In this document: positions 54,139 through 61,620 of the stretch, piece by piece
Layout of the letters: every line of letters starts with the position of its first letter
How positions within the stretch are numbered: position 1 is the stretch's first letter
Assembly: GCF_027921745.1 (NCBI RefSeq)
Contig: NC_079239.1
Location: 957,501-1,021,500 of the forward strand
Length of the DNA: 64,000 bases
Source: Schizosaccharomyces osmophilus
Lineage: Eukaryota; Ascomycota; Schizosaccharomycetes; Schizosaccharomycetales; Schizosaccharomycetaceae
Direction of reading: 5' to 3'
Program-made: the position numbers and the translations under genes
Notes under the pieces: model-generated
What the model was told of the DNA's origin: nothing
The model's input: only the letters and a program-made list of their open reading frames with translations
The model's database searches: none

Positions 54139-54738
54139 GATGAGTTTTTTTTTCTGAGAATGTATCAAAGAAAGACCACGTTTAATTTATTCTTTTATTT
54201 GAAGTTCACTTTGGTCTGAATCAAGGGTGTAGAGGCAGTGAAAATTCTTTTGCAACTTTCAGTATATATATAAAAAGAATCTATGAGCTGATATTTAGAT
54301 AAAAATCAGTCCAAAATAGCAAATGAAGAGGTGTCGTTCTTGTACCTTAGCTGGATTTGTAAGGCGTATTGATGTATAGGGTTTCCTTATGATTTTCAAA
54401 TCGGGAACTCTGCATTAAGTACAAGGGTTTGAAACAATCTGTGCAAAAGTTGCAAATAAAAAAAAAAACATTCTCGAATCTATCATTGCAAAGAACCCAT
54501 TTTGTTCAAACCAAAAATGGGAGAAGTCGATTTGAATGGGGTGCAACAACACATGAAATCAGCTGCAATGTTAAAATCTCAAATTCCAATAGCCCTTTGT
54601 TTTCTGTTTATATGTTCAATTCCTTTTTATGGTCATTTTCGTACGACAACTCAGTGAATTCAAGTTTCATTTCTTCTTTATACTGCATAGTAAAGTAATT
54701 TATGCTTACATATTTAACACTATTCTTCCATAGCAGAT
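54139..54738. other. Intergenic, rib5 promoter to tRNA-Met
   Basis: rib5 promoter and, near 54709-54718, CATATTTAAC about 25 bases before tRNA-Met, a likely TATA element. An 89-codon frame at 54429-54698 has no likeness to any family. Confidence 0.5.
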
Positions 54739-54819
54739 AGCTTCTGTAGCTCAGTTGGTGGTAGCGTCCCTCTCATATTCTGACAGGGGAAGGTCGTGAG
54801 TTCGAGCCTCACCAGAAGC
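54739..54819 (+). tRNA. tRNA-Met(CAT), elongator type, with short intron
   Basis: 81 nt. Acceptor GCTTCTG/CAGAAGC, discriminator A, T-arm GTGAG-TTCGAGC-CTCAC. Anticodon stem TCCCT/AGGGG encloses 13 bases, CTCATATTCTGAC, which is a 7-base loop plus a 6-base intron after position 37, with CAT at 34-36. It lacks the initiator features (A1-U72, GGG/CCC stem), so it is an elongator. Confidence 0.9.
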
Positions 54820-54825
54820 ATCTAA

Positions 54826-54898
54826 AGGTCGGATAGCACAGTTGGTAGTGCGCATGACTGTTAATCATGAGGTCGTGGGTTCGAGCCCCACTCTGACC
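54826..54898 (+). tRNA. tRNA-Asn(GTT)
   Basis: 73 nt without intron. Acceptor GGTCGGA/TCTGACC, anticodon arm CATGA-CTGTTAA-TCATG (GTT), T-arm GTGGG-TTCGAGC-CCCAC, discriminator G, T5 at 54902-54906. It starts 6 bases after tRNA-Met with no terminator between them. Confidence 0.95.
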
Positions 54899-55338
54899 GT
54901 CTTTTTGGTTTTTTGATTCTGTTTTTCAATAGATTGCTTTCTCTACGACTTTTCATGTTCTATAAAAGTTCCCTAAATAGAATTGCTTTTCCCCGTAAGC
55001 TCTGCTCTGTTACTCCTCGTAGCATTCTACTTTACTTGAAATGAATAGCTTTTTCTTAATCACGAGATGTTGTAAGAATCAAAAAATGCATACTTTTCAT
55101 TACCATCCAATGCTAAAATAATCTATGAAGGATTCCGATTATTGCCCATTTTTCATCATCATTCTTGCATCTGCAGTATCTTCCATCAAGAAATCACCTC
55201 TTTTTCTATCGTGCACATTCATTGTTTGTGAAACCCACATTGGTGGGCTTTTTAAGAATGGATCTAGATATTAGTTTTTCATAATCCTTCATTACATCCA
55301 TGATTAATACACACAGATTATGTCTCGACAGCCCTTTT
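54899..55338. other. Intergenic, tRNA-Asn to ero12 3' end
   Basis: Pol III terminator, then AT-rich DNA and the ero12 3' region. Nothing else seen. Confidence 0.5.
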
Positions 55339-57030
55339 CTAAGGCAGCCAACCGCTAGGAATACGTTGTCTGATAGACTCGCTCATATAGTTCAATAAAG
55401 GACTTTCGCTAGAGAAGAAATAGAAGTTTATCATACTCGGCAACTTTAAATAGCTGGACAAGACATAACGAAATCCTTCTAATACAACTTCCAATTCCAT
55501 CCAAAAATCATGGTAAAAAATCCGTGCGACATTGTACGTCTTTTTCAAATATGGATGGAAAACCTCAGGCACATACTGATACACAAATCGTTTCATGCTA
55601 TTCAAAACTTTCCGAAACATGGATTCGGGTTGGTGTTGTTCAATATATAGCTCATGGAATTTTTGAATATAGTTAATGGAACGGGAAAGTCGATCGAGTG
55701 TGTTTACCAAAGCAACAATCTCAGAACGACGTAATTGTAGAGGAAACGACGTGCTCTCAAATTGGTCAATTTCATTCTCCACATCTGGCACTTCAAAAAG
55801 GATCTTCAAAGCTGTACCAAATCCATTTGTCTGAATTTTGCCCCACAAACGGCAACGTTCACAACCAACACAATCCATCAAAGCCGATACAGTACGGAAA
55901 TGTTCTCGGAACTCTTTTTTCATTGCCGAGGAAAGTTCAGGATCACCATTAAACAATACTGATTCATCAAAGTACCGAGGATATTGATCAACCGTGTCAA
56001 CCAAATCTCGAACTTTATGACGAACTTCGGTATCTTGCAATGCACTATCATGACAAAATGTAAGTGTATCCAGGTGTCCATTTAACTTATCCATAGCCCT
56101 AAGAAGCAAAGAATAAGCAAAATACAAATTTTCAAGTCTTTCTGGATGCGACAGAACCTTTTCCATGAAACAATTCAAGTTTGGTCCCCAAACTCCGGTT
56201 GATTGATTCAGGTAATTATAACATAAATGAGTAGAAATACTGGAGTGCATTCCCGAAAGTACCCGATAAAAGACACGCTGTTCGTTGGTCCACATGTCCA
56301 TACGTTCATTCAACATGTTTTCTTGAGAATTTGAAGGGGGAGCCAGAGAACCCTGCATAAAAAGAGAGGGAAAATCTATTGTAGGTTCGGATGTATCTGG
56401 CAAACACTCATTGTAAATCATTTCCCAAATCCGAGTAGCGTGTGGAGCCGCATATCCAGTAAATCTTTCTGGGTTGTCTAACAGAGAAACATAAACGCAC
56501 CCACTATCCAATTCATTATCAACATAACAGTATTGACGATCCTGATCGTCCAGTCGTTCCAACAAACACGATTGCGAAATTTTTTCAACGTTTTCCATTA
56601 CAGATTGGTCCGACTCAACAATCTGACGTGAAAGCTCTGGCATGAATCCTTCAAGCTTCCCGAGAGCTCTTGAGCTCCAGATATCTGGAACATTATTTTC
56701 GTCTGTAATCACCACATTACAGGCGTTACTACCACAAAAAACATTATCGTCCATTTTATACTTGCATTCCTTATTAAATAAATTCAATCGATAGAAGCGC
56801 ATATAATCAGACTTCTCTGTTAAATCTTTCAGTAATGGCGATACACGCTCATTCAAATCTTTAATGGCTCCAAAAGTTGCTTCTGAAGTATCGGGAATCG
56901 CATGTTTAGTATCGCCTTCAAACTTCCATGGGTCATTTGCCTCCATTACTGTCTGTTTCTTACCAAATGCATCTTGCACATTGACAAGCAGACACAAGAA
57001 AGATAGTAATGCGCCGCGTCTTATTTTCAT
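55339..57030 (-). CDS. ero12: ER oxidoreductin Ero1 family (Ero12)
   Basis: 563 residues, one exon. Signal peptide at residues 1-23 (GALLSFLCLLVNVQDAFG). A shuttle-type Cys pair lies in FCGSNAC near residue 100. The FAD-proximal active site is DCVGCERCRLWGKIQTNGFG near 385 (CxxCxxC), the strict Ero1 signature, and GYAAPHATRIWEMIYNE contributes to FAD binding. Ero1 oxidises protein disulfide isomerase in the ER lumen and passes electrons via FAD to oxygen (known). S. pombe has Ero11 and Ero12; the position between rib5 and the PIG-F fusion fits Ero12 (SPCC1450.14c). Confidence 0.92.
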   Translation of the reverse strand: MKIRRGALLSFLCLLVNVQDAFGKKQTVMEANDPWKFEGDTKHAIPDTSEATFGAIKDLNERVSPLLKDLTEKSDYMRFYRLNLFNKECKYKMDDNVFCGSNACNVVITDENNVPDIWSSRALGKLEGFMPELSRQIVESDQSVMENVEKISQSCLLERLDDQDRQYCYVDNELDSGCVYVSLLDNPERFTGYAAPHATRIWEMIYNECLPDTSEPTIDFPSLFMQGSLAPPSNSQENMLNERMDMWTNEQRVFYRVLSGMHSSISTHLCYNYLNQSTGVWGPNLNCFMEKVLSHPERLENLYFAYSLLLRAMDKLNGHLDTLTFCHDSALQDTEVRHKVRDLVDTVDQYPRYFDESVLFNGDPELSSAMKKEFREHFRTVSALMDCVGCERCRLWGKIQTNGFGTALKILFEVPDVENEIDQFESTSFPLQLRRSEIVALVNTLDRLSRSINYIQKFHELYIEQHQPESMFRKVLNSMKRFVYQYVPEVFHPYLKKTYNVARIFYHDFWMELEVVLEGFRYVLSSYLKLPSMINFYFFSSESPLLNYMSESIRQRIPSGWLP

Positions 57031-57243
57031 TCCGACTATAAATTAAGCTTGGAAAAATTATTCTTGTTCCCTTCTGTACTTTTCGACGTTGGTTCTAAGA
57101 TCGTTTGTTTACACCACCTTGAGGCTTCTACTAGTGTTACCTCGGATGTCACCTTTCCATCTTTACTTCCTTAGGGAACTTCTCTCATTACTAATAAATC
57201 GAGTTGTAAACATTCCTTTTTCTGCAATAGTTAAAGAAACAAG

Positions 57244-58979
57244 ATGGGTTTCTGGGGAAGAAGCAGGTTTGAGACCGAAGGAAAGGTAAGTTCACCATTG
57301 AGTAAACAAGAGATACAATTTCGCTTCGTTCGAAACCAAACTACCAATTCCTACATTTAGGAGCATGTTCGCTTGTCGTAGTTTTTCCTCAAAATCGATA
57401 ATGATTCGTAAAAGAGCACTGGATTTGCTGAAGCTAAGGTTTTGATTTTGAGAAGCTTGTCGCGTTTTCACATATATATTTCAATTGTTTACTTATACCG
57501 CTCTGTTATTTATACTCTGCTAATGCGTGAAAGTAGCACATTTTAGTAACTGGCGGATCTCAAGGCTTTGGGCTGGCCCTTGCGAAGCAACTAGTACTTC
57601 GTGGCGGCCATGTAACCATTGCTGCCAGAACAGAGAGTAAACTGAAAGTTGCCGTAGAGGAACTCCTAAAATTGAAGGCTCACGATGATCAGGTTATTCA
57701 GTATAGAAGTGTGGACTTGACAAATTACGAAGACGTCAAAACCATGATTGATTGTCTGGAAGTTTGTCCAGACCATTTGGCTCATTGTGCTGGCTCTTCG
57801 TATCCTGGCTTTTTCGTAGATCTTCATCCAGTCGTGTTTGAAAATCAAATGCGTCAAAACTATTTGGCTTCTGTTTACATCACTCATGCGCTGATTAAAC
57901 GAATGAAAGATATTTCAGTACCTTATTCACGAAGGATAATGTTAACCTCTTCCATCCTAAGCGCTCTTCCTCTTGTAGGCTATAACGCATATAGCCCTAC
58001 AAAGGCGGCTGTCCGAGCTTTAGCCGATGGTTTACGACAAGAGTGCATTCTCTATGGAATAGAAGTTTCTATCTTCTTGCCGGCCACCATCCTTTCTCCT
58101 GGTTACGAAGAAGAAAACAGACTGAAGCCTTCTTTGGTATTGGAAATGGAAAAGTCAGATAAAGCACAGACATGTGAAACTGTTGCTTACTATTGCATGA
58201 AAGGACTCGATAATGGTGATTTCGCTATTACCAATAATTTTGTAGGAGATATTATGAAAAACCACTCTCGTACCTCCAGTCCCCACGATAATCCTATATT
58301 GGAATTCCTGTATTGTATGCTTACTTTCTTTGTGTGGCCTTTTGTTCGAACTCAGTTAGATCAAGATGTGTATAAGTATGCTCTAGAACATCGTTTGAGG
58401 ACTGTCGCACCCAGCCGGTCTAATTCTTTCGTCACTCTCTTGTTAAGCAGCATACAATTTTGTATTTTTTATTACCTTATCCCAAGCCTAGTGGCCAACC
58501 CTTATGTGACATTGTTGAAAACTTTCCCACTATGGCTTTTATTGCAAACAATCCAAACATATTTTCAAAGACCTCGTGGCCATTTCACTCTTGCTACCAT
58601 CATCCGTTCTATTGGAGCTATGTCTTTGGGAAGTGTTGTTATCGCTTTCACTCTCTTAGCCTTTGGTGCACCATTGGTCAATAATTTCCAGCTAAGCTTT
58701 CTTTGCGCTGCTACCCTTTCGGTCCTTATAATATACCCTTTATCCTTTTTCTTCCAAGCTGACTATATGTGTTGGGGCCAGTTCCTTGCTTTTAAACAAT
58801 TCAAAACTTTGGGTAGTTTACAATACCGTGCATGGGGTCCAATACTCGGAGCTTGGGCAGGCGCTATACCGATTCCTTTGGACTGGGATCGACCCTGGCA
58901 AGCATGGCCCATTACTGTTGTCGTTGGGTCATTTATTGGTCATCTAATTGCTACAATACTCGGAGAATTACTACAATAA
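57244..58979 (+). CDS. 3-ketosphinganine reductase / PIG-F fusion protein
   Basis: Exons 57244-57285 and 57537-58979 (GTAAGT donor, TGCTAAT branch, GTAG acceptor, phase 0), 494 residues. The join gives GK-HILVTGGSQGFGLALAKQ, the short-chain dehydrogenase nucleotide loop (residues ~19-26). HCAGSS, SSILSALP and YNAYSPTKAA (Tyr and Lys near 160) complete the catalytic set. Residues ~280-490 are a PIG-F-like membrane domain with about six helices, ending GHLIATILGELLQ. The N-terminal part would reduce 3-ketosphinganine to dihydrosphingosine. The C-terminal part would support ethanolamine-phosphate transfer to GPI anchors. Both activities sit at the ER. The same fusion is annotated in S. pombe (SPCC1450.15), so it is not an assembly error. 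Confidence 0.92.
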
Positions 58980-59126
58980 CAAACTCAAATTTATTGGTAT
59001 TTAAAGAAGACATACTTCATATTTTTATAGCTAAACGAACGGAACTTGATGTAAAATTCAAAAATTTAATTTCATATAATAAATTATCGTTAATAATCCA
59101 AGAAACGACGAAAAAGATATAGGTAT

Positions 59127-60764
59127 CTACTTAACTTTAAAATTTTTTAACAACTTATCTTCGCTTTCCTCCAATGCCATAACAAACGGAGTCGAGATAG
59201 AGTCTAAAGGAATTTTAGTTGTTTTGCTAAAAGCTATTTGTTCACAGTAATCATTCAATGAGAATTCGTTCTTACATCGTATCAGCAGTAACGGGATAGC
59301 TTGCCAAGTAGCACGCTCGCCTACTAAAATCCAGTACTGAATATCTTGAAGAGAAGGCTTCGTGAAGGCATGCCTTATATCACTAAATGAGAACGTAGGA
59401 GTGAGCGTTATATAAGCGCTTGGAATAAAGTCGTCCACTAAAAATCGTCTTAATTTAATAGGTAGGAGGCCAAGTATGTCCATTTGGCGAAAACGATAGG
59501 CCATTTCCAAACCAAAGAGACGAATCACTTTAAGTGTATAGCCTGTATGTTTATGATGGTATAATTCGTCGTGAAACGTCGGAAAAAGGGAGGGCCGGGA
59601 CTGAGTGATAATAAAATGATTAACATTAAAAAGCTCAGAAATTCTAGCGTAAGAATTGGGACGAGTAGGGTGATGCATGCTCGCATATGGCCATACGAAA
59701 TTTTCAGGAGTGCAGACTTCAACAGTACCATCCGGTGATTTTGCCAACAAGCTGGTAGATCGGTAGATCGCAGCCCAACTGTTGCTGGCACATGTAGCAC
59801 TCCATACTAAGACATTTGGTGCTGTGTGATAATTTAAAACTTGAGGAGAACCAGAAGTAACTGATGGGGGTGCGATAATATTAGTTGCGCGATTTGTTTT
59901 CTCAAAGGCTTCTTGAAAAGTTAAATCTCCAACACATTTATGAACAAAAGAAGCAATCATCGAAATGTCTAGCATGTTTCCATATTTTATAACTTTAGCC
60001 AAGGAATAGTCGGAAGTACTTTTACAAATCTCCCACAATTCATCGGGGAATGTTTGGAAAAGACCATCTAGTTCCTCATCGCGATGCACTCCTAGAAAAG
60101 CGGCAATCAACGCACCAGATGCCGAACCAGCGAGGACTCTTGGCAAAAGACTTCTTTCCCACAAGGCTTTTGCTACGCCAAAGTGATATAACCCAAAGGC
60201 GGTGCCACCATTGAAGTACAAGCAAGTAGTGCCGAAGGATACTTTCGCCGCAGAATAAAAGCCATGTTTTTCCTCGAGGGATAGCTTTTTTGTAAGGAAA
60301 AGAAATTCTAAGCAGCGATTTACTTCTCGTACGTATTCTTCTATTAAGATTTTTGTCCCAGAATAATTTTCAGTGTATAGTCCGGAATCACCAATATTGC
60401 CGAAATTGCGCAGCAAGCTGGAACGTAAGAACATGAGCATGGGATATGCCTCCCTTTTCGTTCGATAAAGCTTCAAGGTAGAAGTGCATCGTTCAATCAG
60501 GGAATAATCGTACTTGTCCGAGATTGGATCAAATCTTCCTTTCCAACGTCCAGACTTTTTATCGACCGCCGTTGCTAGCTCCTTCCAATCATCCCAAGTA
60601 CAGCAGTCCCGCTTCAATACTGTTTGTCCTTTCCGATGATCAAATCCACGCGCTTGTGAAATGGAGGTTGCTGAAAACAACCATTCAAAAAACGATAGAA
60701 CCAGCAGCCATACTGTGGACGCACTTCCCCATATAGTTCGCCAAGACCTGCTTACCGAATTCAT
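59127..60764 (-). CDS. ptl1: Triacylglycerol lipase, patatin family (Ptl1)
   Basis: 545 residues, one exon. An N-terminal hydrophobic segment (VWLLVLSFFEWLF, residues ~18-30) precedes the patatin domain: FNGGTAFGLYHFGVAKAL forms the oxyanion loop, VLAGSASGALIAAFLG carries the catalytic Ser in GxSxG (near residue 216), and SPDGTVE gives the partner Asp near 342. PHVTNPHV-type regions of yeast Tgl3/Tgl4 are replaced by RPNSYARISELFNVNHFIITQ. These enzymes hydrolyse storage lipid on lipid droplets (known). It corresponds to S. pombe Ptl1 (SPCC1450.16c), tail to tail with the PIG-F fusion, 147 bases apart. Confidence 0.92.
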   Translation of the reverse strand: MNSVSRSWRTIWGSASTVWLLVLSFFEWLFSATSISQARGFDHRKGQTVLKRDCCTWDDWKELATAVDKKSGRWKGRFDPISDKYDYSLIERCTSTLKLYRTKREAYPMLMFLRSSLLRNFGNIGDSGLYTENYSGTKILIEEYVREVNRCLEFLFLTKKLSLEEKHGFYSAAKVSFGTTCLYFNGGTAFGLYHFGVAKALWERSLLPRVLAGSASGALIAAFLGVHRDEELDGLFQTFPDELWEICKSTSDYSLAKVIKYGNMLDISMIASFVHKCVGDLTFQEAFEKTNRATNIIAPPSVTSGSPQVLNYHTAPNVLVWSATCASNSWAAIYRSTSLLAKSPDGTVEVCTPENFVWPYASMHHPTRPNSYARISELFNVNHFIITQSRPSLFPTFHDELYHHKHTGYTLKVIRLFGLEMAYRFRQMDILGLLPIKLRRFLVDDFIPSAYITLTPTFSFSDIRHAFTKPSLQDIQYWILVGERATWQAIPLLLIRCKNEFSLNDYCEQIAFSKTTKIPLDSISTPFVMALEESEDKLLKNFKVK

Positions 60765-61620
60765 GCTAAAGTGTCCAAAAAGACCTTATTAATGATACAT
60801 GTACTTTGAAATCCAAAAGACTAAACAAACTTTTCTCTATTCACATAGATGTCCAAAGCTTTGCCAGATCTTTCAGGTTTTCCACAAAAGATTCTTTCCG
60901 AAATCCTTTTTGTCTCTTACAAAAATTGATTTATCCAAATTTAAAGCTTCAATTCCATCTGTCCAAAGTCATACACTAACACGTATGTTCTGCCTATATT
61001 ACATATCAACAAATACCAAGAACCAACATAGCGAACTACAACGTAATCCAAAAATTAAATATAACACATTATGTAACACTATCCAAAAGTTTATAAGGTA
61101 CACTAAATACCGTATCATTTTCATTTCATTAAGACAAGGCGCGTCGCGTCGCGCGCGCGTTTCGGAAATCCATCATTTTACAGAAAAGGAAAATATGGAA
61201 ATGAAATAAACAAATCTATTGCTTTTTCTTTTCTCTCCTTTATTCGTGTATATTATAATAGATCTTTTTTATGTTTTTTTACAACACCCAGTTTGGGGGA
61301 TAATGGTTCTTTGGGCTATTGAATGCTCTTTTAGTCTATTGAAAACAGAACAAAGAGAAGGGCTCGTTTTAGCATATTTGTTCAGAAAAATGGGATCCGC
61401 ACTTGTCGTGAACAAGCATCTTTACAGAAAAAGAATTCAACTGGAAACGCTTTTGGCTTATTGATCGACATTCGAATAGAACACGTAAACGTTGATGCAT
61501 TTGCATTGTTTTAGCATTGAGCTTCCCTTCTGTTTATATTTCGAGTTTGTGAGAACGAGTCTCTTTTCTATTCTTTTATTTTCTTTTGTTCTTCTCTTCT
61601 TTTGTGTCTTGTAAATTGCG
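60765..61620. other. Divergent intergenic, ptl1 / ste6
   Basis: Promoter region for both genes. It contains a CG-rich tract at 61138-61161 in otherwise AT-rich DNA, a near Ste11 (TR-box) match at 61348-61357 and a pyrimidine-rich leader before ste6. Frames at 60799-61209 and 61219-61464 are not credible genes. Confidence 0.5.
61348..61357 (-). promoter_or_regulatory. Near TR-box (Ste11 site) upstream of ste6
   Basis: The minus strand reads CTCTTTGTTC, one mismatch from the Ste11 consensus TTCTTTGTTY, about 265 bases before the ste6 ATG. ste6 is known to be Ste11-dependent in S. pombe. Confidence 0.35.

Noticed and set aside
54429-54698. 89-residue plus-strand frame upstream of tRNA-Met
   Set aside because: No family likeness, low-complexity Ser/Asn/Phe content; it lies in the rib5 promoter region.
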